Positions 6,748 to 16,820 are shown, numbered from the stretch's first letter. The stretch is 44,833 nt of DNA from Lachnospiraceae bacterium NK4A179 (GCA_000421045.1 ATWC01000027.1:1-44833); one strand, 5' to 3'. Made by a program: numbers and translations. The notes: generated by a model from the letters alone, not told the origin.

Positions 6748-8551
6748 AACTTTTCTTCTCAAGTCTTTCCATCAGCTGTTTATCTTTTATCAGTTCATCC
6801 AGTGAAGCCTTTACGCCTCCGGATGCCCTGTTCTCAATTCCCGCGCGCTTTACTTTGATGACTGTATTCTTGAAGACTTCAGCCCTGTCAGCGGCCTCGC
6901 CTCCTTCTATATCACCGCCTCCGTCTGCAAAAAGATAAGGGTCGTTCTGCAGTGCCATTGCCGCCTGCCTCTGTTCTTCCTCATCTTCAAACAGATTTAT
7001 CACCGCAGCAGGATCAAGCTTATCATTAACTATCCCTTCAAATACCGCCTCTGCTACTTTCCTGCAGACAGGATCGGTAAAATCCGACGGAAGGATATCA
7101 TCTTTTATCTGATCATACAGATCATTCCTTGCAACAAGCCATGCGATAAGGAGACGTTCGGAATTGATATTCGGATCTTCCTTATCCTTAACGGCCATCC
7201 TTCTCTCCTCACGCCTCTTTTCACGAAGCGCCTGTTCTTCCCTGTTTCCGGCCCCGGATAACGCAAGTGATATCACTTCCCTGCGAAGTATCTTCTCATC
7301 AACGGAAAACTCTGCTGCTGCCGCTTTAAGATAATTTTCTCTTTCTATCTCATCCTCAAAACCGCAGAGCATAAGCGCAAGCTTTTTCTCGAACTCACTC
7401 TTTTCACCCGGATGAGCCTCATCCGTTTTGTATGATCTTCTTATCTGCTTTGCCCTGAATATGAAACCATTCTCTGCTTCATCTATACGTTTTTCATATT
7501 CCTCTCTGCCCAGGGCCTTCATGAATTCATCCGGATCCTTATAGGGCTGCATATTAATGACACGTCCGTGCATGCCTGCATTCTCAAGTATCTCCAAAGC
7601 TTTCAGGGCAGCATTGATTCCGGCTCCGTCACTGTCATATGCAAGATAGATATTATCCGAAAAACGTTTGAGGAGCACCGCCTGCTCCGGTGTGAATGCT
7701 GTACCCAGTGAAGCTACAGCCTCGTCAAAACCTGCCTGATGCATACTTATAACATCCATATAGCCTTCACAGAGTATAAAGCGGCCCTTTCTGGACATTC
7801 TTGCTCGATTCAATCCGAAAAGATTTTTTCTTTTTTCGAATATGGGATTTTCAGGTGAATTCAGATACTTTGGCTTTGCATCACCCAACACTCTGCCGCC
7901 AAAACCTATCACCTTTCCGTTCAGATCCTGAATAGGAAACATCACGCGATTTATGAACTTGTCGCGCATTCCTTCCCGTTCGTAGAACACACCCAGTCCC
8001 GCTTCTCTTATGATCTCATCATCATATCCCTTTGACTTGAGATATCTTACAAGATCATTGCTTGTCTGAAGAGAATAACCCAGTCCGAAACGTTTGATAG
8101 TCTCATCCGTAAGTTCTCTCTTTCTGAAATATGAAAGCCCCAGCGCACCGGCCTGAGTCTTAAGCTGATGAAAGAAATATAATTCCGCATCATTGTTGAT
8201 GGCAAGAAGACGCTCCTTTTCGCTGATCTTCTTCCTCATCTCATCATTGTATTCTATTTCGGGAAGTTCTATATGAGCCCTGTCAGCCAGGTATTTAACA
8301 GCTTCAGGGAAAGTATAATTATTTATCTTCTGAACGAATGTAAAGACATTTCCGGCTTCATGACAGCCAAAGCAGTAATAAAGCTGTTTGTCAGCATCAA
8401 CTGAAAAAGACGGTGATTTCTCGGAATGAAAAGGACAAAGGCCGGTATATCGCCTGCCGGCCTTCTTAAGAGTCACGTTTTCGCCTATGACTTCAACAAT
8501 GTCGTTTTTATATCTTATCTCATCAATTAGTGATTCGGGATAATATGGCAT
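6737..8551 (-). CDS. dnaG: DNA primase
   Basis: A 604-residue primase that makes RNA primers at the replication fork. The N-terminal CHC2 zinc domain has Cys39, His42, Cys60 and Cys63. The catalytic core follows with an N-terminal subdomain, then TOPRIM residues in FILCEGYMDVIS near 257-268 and YLAYDSDGAG near 305-314 (metal-binding Glu and Asp-x-Asp). The C-terminal region (about 440-604) is the helicase-binding domain. ATG at 8551 lies one base past the dgt stop codon, so translation is coupled. In many Firmicutes rpoD follows directly; here trmK overlaps the dnaG end and rpoD is absent. Confidence 0.96.
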   Translation of the reverse strand: MPYYPESLIDEIRYKNDIVEVIGENVTLKKAGRRYTGLCPFHSEKSPSFSVDADKQLYYCFGCHEAGNVFTFVQKINNYTFPEAVKYLADRAHIELPEIEYNDEMRKKISEKERLLAINNDAELYFFHQLKTQAGALGLSYFRKRELTDETIKRFGLGYSLQTSNDLVRYLKSKGYDDEIIREAGLGVFYEREGMRDKFINRVMFPIQDLNGKVIGFGGRVLGDAKPKYLNSPENPIFEKRKNLFGLNRARMSRKGRFILCEGYMDVISMHQAGFDEAVASLGTAFTPEQAVLLKRFSDNIYLAYDSDGAGINAALKALEILENAGMHGRVINMQPYKDPDEFMKALGREEYEKRIDEAENGFIFRAKQIRRSYKTDEAHPGEKSEFEKKLALMLCGFEDEIERENYLKAAAAEFSVDEKILRREVISLALSGAGNREEQALREKRREERRMAVKDKEDPNINSERLLIAWLVARNDLYDQIKDDILPSDFTDPVCRKVAEAVFEGIVNDKLDPAAVINLFEDEEEQRQAAMALQNDPYLFADGGGDIEGGEAADRAEVFKNTVIKVKRAGIENRASGGVKASLDELIKDKQLMERLEKKSYAL

Positions 8552-8552
8552 A

Positions 8553-9581
8553 TCAATACTTCCATGAAATCGGGATAAACAATTCCTCGTATTTTACTAT
8601 GGCATATCTGTCTGTCATGGATGCTATATAATCACAGGCAACTCTCGCCGGAGAATCCCCACGCTCCATAAGTTTATTATACTCTTCCGGAAGCTCATCC
8701 GGATGATCACAGTAATGTTTAAAGAGCGTTTCAACAAGCGTTTCCGCCTTATGTTCCTCGCCCTTTACAATGGGATTGGAATATACAGCTCCGAACATGA
8801 ATTTCCTCATGGCAAGCATGGCCTGCATAACTTCAGGTTCCATGCATATATCATTTTTACCCATGCTCGATCTGATCGTATTATGTATCAGACAGTCAAG
8901 CCTGTCTTTTGTGGTAAAGCCAAGAACTTCACCTATCTCTTTAGGAACATCGGAATCCGAAAGAACTCTCGCCCTTATCGCATCATCCATATCATGATGG
9001 ATATAGGCAAATTTATCTGCAAGCCTTACCACTTTTCCCTCAAGTGTTGAAGGCGTGCTGCTGGTCTGATGATTGGCAATGCCATCACGCACTTCCCATG
9101 TAAGATTAAGCCCTTCACCGTCACGTTCCAGTATCGACGCAACCCTTACGCCCTGTTCACTGTGCTTGAAAACAAAGGGCGGTTTGCCGTCGAAATAATC
9201 TTTCATGGCAGCATTTATCGCTCTTTCACCCGCATGACCGAAGGGAGTATGTCCCAGGTCATGCCCCAGTGCTATAGCTTCACAGAGTTCCTCATTAAGC
9301 TTAAGAGCCTTGGCGATGGTACGCGCGATCTGGCTCACTTCAAGGGTATGGGTAAGTCTTGTCCTGTAATGATCTCCTTCGGGATTAAGGAAAACCTGCG
9401 TCTTATCCTTCAGCCTTCGGAAAGCCTTGGAATGGATTATCCTGTCCCTGTCACGCTGGAAGACCGGGCGTATGTCGCACGGCTCCTCCTCACGCTCCCT
9501 GCCCCTTGAATTGATGCTCAGGACCGCATACTTGCTCAGATACTCTGTTTCTGCTTTTTCGAGTTCTTCTCTGATCGTCAT
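8553..9581 (-). CDS. dgt: dGTPase-like HD-domain nucleotide triphosphohydrolase
   Basis: A 342-residue HD-superfamily protein of the deoxyguanosinetriphosphate triphosphohydrolase-like group, which removes tripolyphosphate from dNTPs and so trims the dNTP pool. Metal ligands are seen in TRLTHTLEV near residues 74-82 and in the HD motif GHDLGHTPFGH near 106-116. RDRIIHSKAFRRLKDKTQVF near 45-64 is the family signature. The length fits the short Firmicutes type. Its ATG directly follows the purL stop (TAAATG) without a clear ribosome site, implying translational coupling. Placing a dNTP-degrading enzyme between purL and dnaG links purine supply to replication. Confidence 0.9.
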   Translation of the reverse strand: MTIREELEKAETEYLSKYAVLSINSRGREREEEPCDIRPVFQRDRDRIIHSKAFRRLKDKTQVFLNPEGDHYRTRLTHTLEVSQIARTIAKALKLNEELCEAIALGHDLGHTPFGHAGERAINAAMKDYFDGKPPFVFKHSEQGVRVASILERDGEGLNLTWEVRDGIANHQTSSTPSTLEGKVVRLADKFAYIHHDMDDAIRARVLSDSDVPKEIGEVLGFTTKDRLDCLIHNTIRSSMGKNDICMEPEVMQAMLAMRKFMFGAVYSNPIVKGEEHKAETLVETLFKHYCDHPDELPEEYNKLMERGDSPARVACDYIASMTDRYAIVKYEELFIPISWKY

Positions 9582-12500
9582 TTATTTGAAATAGTCAACT
9601 CCGGATTCAAATATCTTAAGATCCTGATCGCCGAAGATATTAATGGCAACATGGTCACCTTTTCTTTCGGGATGAGCCATCTTACCAAGCACTCTTCCGT
9701 CAGGAGATGTGATACCTTCAATCGACATGAAGGATCCGTTTACGTTCCACTCTTCATCCATCGAAACATTCCCTTCAGGATCGGAGTAAACGGTTGCAAC
9801 CTGTCCGTTCTTTATAAGTTCCTTTATGCAGCTATCGGGAGCAACAAATCTTCCTTCACCGTGTGAAGCGGGTGAGGTGTATACCTTTCCGAGTTCTGCT
9901 TCCTTAAGCCACGGGCTCTTGTTTGAAACAACCTTGGTGTAGACCATCTTGGAGATGTGTCTGTTGATCGTATTGAATGTAAGTGTCGGAGACTCAGTAT
10001 TCTGTCCCTTGATCTCACCATACGGAACGAGGCCAAGCTTTATGATGGCCTGGAAACCATTGCAGACACCGAGTACCAGTCCGTCTTTTTCATTAAGGAG
10101 TTTCATTACGGCTTCCTTAAGCTTCTCATTCTGGAAAGCAGTAGCGAAGAACTTGGCTGATCCATCGGGCTCATCACCTGCTGAGAATCCACCCGGGAAC
10201 ATGATGATCTGTGCTTCGGATATATCATTTACAAGATCATCAACCGAAAGCAGGATATCATTTGCATTCTGATTTCGGAACACGCCTGTAACCGCACGGG
10301 CCCCGGCCATTTCAAAAGCTCTTACCGAATCATATTCACAGTTGGTTCCGGGCATTACGGGAATGAATACCGTAGGCTTCGCAACCCTGTTCCTGCATAC
10401 ATGAATCTCCGGAGCCTGATAAATGGGCATATCAACAGGAGTAGTATCCTTCCTTGCCTTAGTGGGATAAACTTTTTCAAGCCTGCCCTTCCATGCTTCA
10501 AGTGCTTCATCCATAGAGATCTGTTCGCCGCATGCTTCAAAGCCATCTGCGCTCACTTCACCGATCACGATATGATCGCTTTCTATACCGGAAACAGCTG
10601 AAGGCTCCATCTCAACGAGTATCTCACCCGTTCTGTTTGCAAACAGATCTTCCGCATCGATCTCATCTGAAATACGAGCGCCGAGCAGATTTCCGAAGCC
10701 CATCTTTGAAACAGCAGCAGGAATGCCATATGCATCAAGGACATATGCTGACTTAATGCTGCCTTCCTTTATAAGTTTCTCAACTTCGTCATACATTTCC
10801 ATGACTTCCTTGTAAACAGGAATGTCATATTCATCCTTGTTGATCTTGAATACTACCAGCTTATTGCCTGCCTTCTTGAATTCAGGAGTGATGATATCAT
10901 CCTGCGAAGCCATGGCAACAGCAAATGATACAAGTGTGGGAGGAACGTTGATATCATTGAAAGTTCCTGACATTGAATCCTTGCCGCCTACACTTGCAAG
11001 ACCGAAGCCGAGCTGTGCATCATATGCACCGAGGAGAGCTGAAAATGGCTCGCTCCATCTCTCGGGATCTTCACTCATCCTGCGGAAGTATTCCTGGAAA
11101 GTGAAATGAATCTTTCTGTAATCACCGCCTGCTGCCACGATAGCAGATACAGAGCGGAGCACTGAATAAATAGCACCGTGATAAGGGCTCCAGCTTGAAA
11201 GGAAGGGATCAAAGCCGTAGCTCATGAGTGATACCGCATCAGTCTTCATAACACCTGTCATGGGAACCTTTGCCGCCATAACCTGTGTCTCGGTAAGCTG
11301 TGTCTTTCCACCGTAAGGCATATATACGCTGCCCGAACCGATAGAAGCATCAAACATCTCTACAAGCCCCTTCTGTGAACATACGTTGAGATCTGAGAGA
11401 GTATCAAGCCATGCCGCCTTCACATCATTATTTTCAACATCCTCTGCAACTGCAGGAGATGCTGTCTTCCTGAGATAATTGTCATCCTCATCAGGAACCT
11501 CAACAAATACATTTGTTTCCTGATGCGCGCCGTTGGTATCAAGGAATGCTCTTGAGAGATCGACTATATCCTTTCCTCTCCAAGAAAGCACAAGCCTCTT
11601 CTCCTCTGTTACTTCAGCCACCTCGGTAGCCTCAAGATTTTCCTCTGCGGCATACTTCATGAACTCTGCCACATCAGAAGGAGCTACAACAACAGCCATT
11701 CTTTCCTGTGACTCTGATATTGCAAGCTCTGTTCCGTCAAGACCTGCATATTTTTTAGGAACCTTATCAAGGTTAACCTTCAGTCCGTCTGCAAGTTCTC
11801 CGATAGCAACCGATACACCGCCTGCACCGAAGTCATTGCACTTCTTTATGATACGGCTCACTTCAGGACGTCTGAACAGTCTCTGGAGCTTTCTTTCTGT
11901 AGGCGGATTACCTTTCTGCACTTCTGCACCGCATACAGCGATCGACTTCTCGGTATGAGCCTTGGAAGCGCCTGTAGCACCGCCGCAGCCGTCACGTCCT
12001 GTCCTGCCACCCAAAAGGATGATGATATCCCCGGGATCGGATGTAAGACGCTTTACATTTTTTCTGGGAGCGGCACCCATAACGGCACCGATCTCCATAC
12101 GCTTTGCAACGTAGTTAGGATGATAGATTTCCTTTACCAGGCCGGTAGCAAGGCCGATCTGGTTTCCATATGATGAGTATCCCGCAGCAGCTCCGCGCAC
12201 AAGCTTCATCTGGGGAAGCTTGCCCTTTAATGTTTCGGATACAGGTCTTGTGGGATCTGCCGCACCGGTGATACGCATCGCCTGATATACATAAGTCCTG
12301 CCTGAAAGAGGATCTCTGATAGCACCGCCAAGACATGTTGCAGCACCGCCGAAGGGCTCTATCTCAGTAGGATGATTATGTGTCTCATTCTTGAAATTGA
12401 TAAGCCACTCTTCTGTATACTTTTCGTTTCCGTCACCGGGGTCTATTTCAATAGGAACTACTATGGAGCAGGCATTGATCTCATCTGAAACCTCCATGTC

Positions 12501-13379
12501 CGTAAGTAAGCCGTCTTTCTTGAGTTTCTTCATTGCGATGAGTGCCATGTCCATAAGACATACATATTTGTCATCGCGTCCTGCATAAAGATCCTTCCTT
12601 GTATCAAGATAGCTTAAGTATGTAGTCTCGATCGGTGTGCGGTAGTATCCCTCACCGAATTCGATATTCTTAAGCTCTGTGGCAAACGTTGTATGTCTGC
12701 AATGATCCGACCAATAGGTATCCAGAACACGGATCTCGGTCATTGACGGATCTCTCTTTTCTTCCTCAGAAAAATACTTGTGAATATGCAGGAAATCCTT
12801 GAAGGTCATCGCAAGACCGAGTGAATCATAGAGTTCCTTTAACTCACCCTCGTTCATCTGTCTGAATCCATCAAAGATCTTTACATCATCAGGTTCATCA
12901 TATGATGTGATGAGTGTTTCAGGCTTCTCCATTCCCGTTTCCCTGGAATCAACAGGATTGATGCAATGCTTTTTGATCGCCTCAAATTCCTCATCAGATA
13001 TATTGCCTGTAAAAACATAGGTAGTTGCAGTCTTTACGACAGGCTCTTCATCTTCCTTAAGGAAGCGGATGCACTGTTCTGCGGAATCCGCTCTCTGGTC
13101 ATACTGTCCGGGCAGGTACTCCACACCGAATACCCTTGCGCCTGCCGGCACATCTATCTTCTCTTCAAAGAGCTCATCAACAGGCGGCTCTGAGAAAACC
13201 TTCCTGCATGCTCTTTCGAATACCTTATCTGAAACATTCTCTACATCGTAACGGATGTATATGCGCAGCGACTTCACATCGGATATCCCGAGATAATTCT
13301 TTATCTCAGCCAAAAGCTCCGACTCTTTTACCGCATATTCGTCTTTCTTTGCAACATAGATACGTCTTACGTTTCCCAC
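9582..13379 (-). CDS. purL: Phosphoribosylformylglycinamidine synthase, single-chain type
   Basis: The fourth step of de novo purine synthesis: converts FGAR, glutamine and ATP to FGAM. The 1265-residue chain joins all parts that B. subtilis encodes as PurS, PurL and PurQ. It has an N-terminal PurS-like part, a linker with YWSDHCRHTTF, two AIR-synthase halves (FKNETHNHPTEIEPFGGAAT and FGLASVGGKDSMSG), and a C-terminal class I glutamine amidotransferase. The latter has FIPVMPGTNCEYD, the nucleophile Cys in VLGVCNGFQ, and the catalytic His near HPERKGDH. The start is GTG at 13379 behind a GGAAAGGGA site. It opens the operon that continues with dgt and dnaG. Confidence 0.96.
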   Translation of the reverse strand: MGNVRRIYVAKKDEYAVKESELLAEIKNYLGISDVKSLRIYIRYDVENVSDKVFERACRKVFSEPPVDELFEEKIDVPAGARVFGVEYLPGQYDQRADSAEQCIRFLKEDEEPVVKTATTYVFTGNISDEEFEAIKKHCINPVDSRETGMEKPETLITSYDEPDDVKIFDGFRQMNEGELKELYDSLGLAMTFKDFLHIHKYFSEEEKRDPSMTEIRVLDTYWSDHCRHTTFATELKNIEFGEGYYRTPIETTYLSYLDTRKDLYAGRDDKYVCLMDMALIAMKKLKKDGLLTDMEVSDEINACSIVVPIEIDPGDGNEKYTEEWLINFKNETHNHPTEIEPFGGAATCLGGAIRDPLSGRTYVYQAMRITGAADPTRPVSETLKGKLPQMKLVRGAAAGYSSYGNQIGLATGLVKEIYHPNYVAKRMEIGAVMGAAPRKNVKRLTSDPGDIIILLGGRTGRDGCGGATGASKAHTEKSIAVCGAEVQKGNPPTERKLQRLFRRPEVSRIIKKCNDFGAGGVSVAIGELADGLKVNLDKVPKKYAGLDGTELAISESQERMAVVVAPSDVAEFMKYAAEENLEATEVAEVTEEKRLVLSWRGKDIVDLSRAFLDTNGAHQETNVFVEVPDEDDNYLRKTASPAVAEDVENNDVKAAWLDTLSDLNVCSQKGLVEMFDASIGSGSVYMPYGGKTQLTETQVMAAKVPMTGVMKTDAVSLMSYGFDPFLSSWSPYHGAIYSVLRSVSAIVAAGGDYRKIHFTFQEYFRRMSEDPERWSEPFSALLGAYDAQLGFGLASVGGKDSMSGTFNDINVPPTLVSFAVAMASQDDIITPEFKKAGNKLVVFKINKDEYDIPVYKEVMEMYDEVEKLIKEGSIKSAYVLDAYGIPAAVSKMGFGNLLGARISDEIDAEDLFANRTGEILVEMEPSAVSGIESDHIVIGEVSADGFEACGEQISMDEALEAWKGRLEKVYPTKARKDTTPVDMPIYQAPEIHVCRNRVAKPTVFIPVMPGTNCEYDSVRAFEMAGARAVTGVFRNQNANDILLSVDDLVNDISEAQIIMFPGGFSAGDEPDGSAKFFATAFQNEKLKEAVMKLLNEKDGLVLGVCNGFQAIIKLGLVPYGEIKGQNTESPTLTFNTINRHISKMVYTKVVSNKSPWLKEAELGKVYTSPASHGEGRFVAPDSCIKELIKNGQVATVYSDPEGNVSMDEEWNVNGSFMSIEGITSPDGRVLGKMAHPERKGDHVAINIFGDQDLKIFESGVDYFK

Positions 13380-13430
13380 TTCTTTCCCTTTCCGCCGCCA
13401 TCCGCGGCATGGAGTTATTTGTCAACGCCC

Positions 13431-13439
13431 ATTATACCA
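13431..13439 (-). promoter_or_regulatory. Promoter of the purL operon (extended -10)
   Basis: Minus-strand TGGTATAAT (13439-13431) is a perfect extended -10. The -35 region is only A/T-rich, as is usual for extended -10 promoters. The leader is about 45 bases and shows no purine riboswitch core. No PurBox could be recognised with confidence. Confidence 0.7.
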
Positions 13440-13473
13440 TATATTGTGGCAATTAATTAAAAATCACATATTT

Positions 13474-13938
13474 TTAAAAAGGCTGTGTCCAGAATTCGAT
13501 AAGATCCTTCATTTTGGTCACCAGTTTCAGATATACGCCATTTTCAACGCCCCGGCTCCATACAGCCCCTTTGGTACGGCCTTTGAGGATATAAGATGAG
13601 AGTATATCAAAGAGCAGCTGCATATCCGTTATCTGTGCCCTGTCGATAAGCTCAAGCTCATCTTTTTCGCTCCTTATACGGTTCCTGCTGTAAGTATAAA
13701 CATAATTCCTGTTGATATGCTTAAGCTTATCAGCCGTCTTAACAAAATTCAGCAGGGTACCGTCATAAACCGGGAACATCATTGTTCCGCCCTTCCCGTC
13801 ATTCGGATCATACTCCGAAACAGTCTTTGCCCCGGACTTGCTCTCAAGCCATGCGGCATACCTCATCAGTTCTTTACAGTCAGGGCCATAGCCTTCAACT
13901 ATCTCCCTGATGCCGGCCTTATCTTTCAGATCAGTCAT
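13474..13938 (-). CDS. DUF6508 domain protein
   Basis: A 154-residue soluble protein of the uncharacterised DUF6508 group, common in Clostridia. The C-terminus carries the recognisable block GVENGVYLKLVTKMKDLIEFW near residues 131-151, preceded by a helical region. The frame extends to a GTG at 13944, but that codon overlaps the GGAGG site, so ATG at 13938, five bases behind GGAGG, is the better start. It begins 11 bases after the stop codon of the hybrid histidine kinase and is almost certainly cotranscribed with it. No enzymatic motif is seen. The neighbourhood suggests a signalling accessory role, but that is inference. Confidence 0.8.
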   Translation of the reverse strand: MTDLKDKAGIREIVEGYGPDCKELMRYAAWLESKSGAKTVSEYDPNDGKGGTMMFPVYDGTLLNFVKTADKLKHINRNYVYTYSRNRIRSEKDELELIDRAQITDMQLLFDILSSYILKGRTKGAVWSRGVENGVYLKLVTKMKDLIEFWTQPF

Positions 13939-13949
13939 ATCCACCTCCG

Positions 13950-16751
13950 TCAGAGCATGAGTCTAATCATTTCCGATGCATCTTCATAATCAAAGTCCGA
14001 TATTGCCTTCTTAACTTCATTAAGCTGTGCCCTTATACCGTCATCAAGCGGATAAGCGAGCAGATTATCTATCTTCCTTGCGGCATCAGACTGTTCGAGC
14101 ATTTCCAGAGAATTCTGAAGCGACTTGAGCGCCGAAAGGAACTCATCCCAGGTAAGAGCCTCCGAATGCATCTCGGTACGCTCCTCCTCGAGCAGCCCTC
14201 CTTCGGAAAGCACATTGTTTATTTCCGCTAACATATCCTCATACTGATCGGCAAGCAGCATTCCCTCTCTGTATATCTCATCGGTCCTGCCTTCCCTGCC
14301 GGCCATCTCCTGCATCCTTGCAAACTCCGAAAGCTGCCTTGCGCCTATCCCTGCCATAAGGCCTTTAAGAGCATGCACTTCAAACACATACTGCTTTATA
14401 TCGCCATTCTTAATGCAGTTTCGTATCCTCTCCGCATGACCGTCCCCATCTTCGCAGATAAACTTAAGTATCTGAATGAACCTGCCGGCATCATTGCCAT
14501 AGTTCCTGAGACCTGTTTCTATATCTACTCCGCGGATGATCACATCCGATAAGATCTCCTCCGGGCTTTCCTCTTCTCTGTCAACATAGTGAAGTATCTC
14601 CGGAGGAAGGAATTTTTTGAGCACAGCCTCAACCGCAGGCAGCGCTATAGGCTTTGAGATATACTCCTGAAATCCGTTCTGAAGGAACATCTCCCTTGTA
14701 CCGCTTATCGCGTTCGCAGTGAGAGCTATGACAGGAAGAGAACTTATATAAGGATCCGGATTGCTGCGTATATAGCTGTTGGTTTCTATACCATCCATTT
14801 CAGGCATCATCTGATCCATAAATACCATGTGATACCTGTTGGTTGAAAGCTTATCAAGACACTCCCTGCCGCTCATCGCAGTGTCCACCCTGACCTGATA
14901 CATTCCAAGTATGCCCTGGGCTACTTTTAAGTTGGTTATATTGTCATCAACTACAAGTATCCTTGCAAGCGGTGCTATGAATGTTTTTCTTTCGTGCTCC
15001 TTGTCGATCGGAAGTTCTATGTAATCATAATTGCCAAGCGGCGTCTCATCAGCGATCTTTTGAATATAATCGAATGAGAAAACGGAGCCTACTCCATATG
15101 TGCTCCTGACGCCGATCTTTCCACCCATACTCTCCACAAGTCTCTTGCAGATGGCAAGCCCCAGTCCCGTACCTTCGATCGTACGGTTCTTGATCATATC
15201 AGCACGCTGGAAGCTTTCAAAAAGCGTCGGAATACTTTCCTGCTTTATGCCGACACCCGTATCCTCTATGGAAACGCTCACATGAGCCAGGCCTTTCTTT
15301 GTCTTCTCCCAGCCCACATTAAGTCTGATATAACCTCTCTTCGTATACTTTACGGCATTCGAAAGGATATTGGTGTATATCTGTCGTATATGAGTTTCAT
15401 CGCCCAGAAAAGCCGCAGGGATAGTATCATCAACATGAACTATAAGCTCTACGTTTTTATCGACAAGCTTAAGGCCCGTCATATTACAGATATCCTTAAG
15501 TATCATGCCGAGGTTATATTCACTTTCCGTGCTCTCCATCTTACCTGTCTCTATCTTTGAGAAATCCAGGATACTGTTTATAAGAGAGAGCAGCGTGTTG
15601 CTCGCATTTCTTATGTTGTTTGCATTTTCCTCAACCTTGCTGTTTATATTGTCATTGAGTATCAGTTCCGTCATGCCGATTATGGCATTCATGGGAGTTC
15701 GGATCTCATGACTCATGTTTGCAAGGAAAAGAGACTTGGCCTGATTGGCCTTTTCAGCTTCATCCCTGAGTTCTATAAGTCTTTGTGTGAATTCATGTTC
15801 TTCTGTCTTATCATTTATCCATATTGTTGTTCCTTTCAAGGTGTCGCGCGAATAAAAAGGAACAAGCGATATCTGATACAGACGGCCTGCAGCTTCTATC
15901 TCGTTTTTATCATTTGCCTTGAGCATTCTGATAACATCAGGACTTGTCGCTTCATACTTTAGCTGTGGAAAAATATCTCCGGCCTTTTCATTTGAAAAAA
16001 GAACCCTGTCAGCACTGTCTATAACAACGAAACCTTCCTCTATGGTCTCTATGATATCGTCGCGTGCCATCTGCATCGGATCGAACATCCTGAAACGGTG
16101 AACGATGAGCACGGTAAGCATGAAGCTTATAAACATAACACCGGGTATAATAAGAAGTGCCAGACCTCCTGTGGGCATGATGACCGCAGCAACAAGCGGA
16201 ACTATAAGATTTACAAACGCAAGCGGACCTGTTCCTCTGTTGGTTTCAATAAGTCCATGCCAGAAGTTGTTAAAGGTAACAAAAAAACCGGCCAGGCCAA
16301 GAATGCCTATTATACCGATCTCAACAAAATACATAATGCCAAAAGAACACTCCGGAACAGGGCTTCCCAAGCCTATGCGTCCGACAACAATTGCAGGATT
16401 ACCAAGTCCTTCGCTTATAACCTCTGCTATACAGAAAAGAAACCCAAGCACAAACATACTGCGGCTGAAATTACCTGGTATCTCGACACCGCATGATATT
16501 ACCGAAAGGATGGCAAGTGAAAGAACATAAAGGCACAAACATAAGCTGATCACCAGCGATGTGTATCTGAAGCTGTCCAATGATCCGCTCTCAAATGCAG
16601 GCACAAGCGAAAAAACGGCAAGCAAACAGGCGGCGCCCGTAAAGTTCATCGCCCTGATCATCGGTCCGGTCTCGGCCCTGTTAAAAACGAATATGGCTAT
16701 CAGCAGGAAAAAGGATACTGCTGCAGAAACTACAAGGCAAATTGTATTCAT
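13950..16751 (-). CDS. Membrane-bound hybrid sensor histidine kinase with receiver and Hpt domains
   Basis: A 933-residue hybrid sensor kinase. Residues 1-220 hold about seven hydrophobic segments with no large extracellular domain, suggesting an intramembrane-sensing module. A PAS-like domain follows (about 230-320). The HisKA domain has the phosphorylated His near residue 348 in NMSHEIRTPMNAI. HATPase_c motifs are NILSNAVKYT, DTGVGI and GTGLGLAI. A receiver domain (about 597-715) has LVVDDN and the phospho-acceptor Asp near 646 in MDQMMPEMDG. The C-terminus has an Hpt-like helix bundle with HALKG near His793. Signal would flow His-Asp-His to an unlinked regulator. No ribosome site is found at normal spacing; a -10-like TATACT sits right before the ATG, so the mRNA could be leaderless. 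DUF6508 follows in the operon. Confidence 0.93.
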   Translation of the reverse strand: MNTICLVVSAAVSFFLLIAIFVFNRAETGPMIRAMNFTGAACLLAVFSLVPAFESGSLDSFRYTSLVISLCLCLYVLSLAILSVISCGVEIPGNFSRSMFVLGFLFCIAEVISEGLGNPAIVVGRIGLGSPVPECSFGIMYFVEIGIIGILGLAGFFVTFNNFWHGLIETNRGTGPLAFVNLIVPLVAAVIMPTGGLALLIIPGVMFISFMLTVLIVHRFRMFDPMQMARDDIIETIEEGFVVIDSADRVLFSNEKAGDIFPQLKYEATSPDVIRMLKANDKNEIEAAGRLYQISLVPFYSRDTLKGTTIWINDKTEEHEFTQRLIELRDEAEKANQAKSLFLANMSHEIRTPMNAIIGMTELILNDNINSKVEENANNIRNASNTLLSLINSILDFSKIETGKMESTESEYNLGMILKDICNMTGLKLVDKNVELIVHVDDTIPAAFLGDETHIRQIYTNILSNAVKYTKRGYIRLNVGWEKTKKGLAHVSVSIEDTGVGIKQESIPTLFESFQRADMIKNRTIEGTGLGLAICKRLVESMGGKIGVRSTYGVGSVFSFDYIQKIADETPLGNYDYIELPIDKEHERKTFIAPLARILVVDDNITNLKVAQGILGMYQVRVDTAMSGRECLDKLSTNRYHMVFMDQMMPEMDGIETNSYIRSNPDPYISSLPVIALTANAISGTREMFLQNGFQEYISKPIALPAVEAVLKKFLPPEILHYVDREEESPEEILSDVIIRGVDIETGLRNYGNDAGRFIQILKFICEDGDGHAERIRNCIKNGDIKQYVFEVHALKGLMAGIGARQLSEFARMQEMAGREGRTDEIYREGMLLADQYEDMLAEINNVLSEGGLLEEERTEMHSEALTWDEFLSALKSLQNSLEMLEQSDAARKIDNLLAYPLDDGIRAQLNEVKKAISDFDYEDASEMIRLML

Positions 16752-16773
16752 AAAAACTGTAGTATATTTCCCC

Positions 16774-16802
16774 TTGCTAAATTTTTACCCATCTGTTAAT
16801 AT
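16774..16802 (+). promoter_or_regulatory. Promoter of tRNA-Trp
   Basis: TTGCTA (16774-16779), a 17-base spacer and TAATAT (16797-16802) lie 18 bases before the mature tRNA 5' end. The promoter occupies the short gap between the divergent histidine kinase and the tRNA. Confidence 0.55.
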
Positions 16803-16820
16803 AAGGTCTGTTGATTTTTT

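Noticed and set aside
6748-6762. Upstream TTG start for trmK
   Set aside because: It would add five residues not typical of the family; ATG at 6747 gives the normal N-terminus and a smaller overlap.
13380-13430. Purine riboswitch before purL
   Set aside because: The leader is only about 45 bases and lacks the three-way junction core; no paired loops were found.
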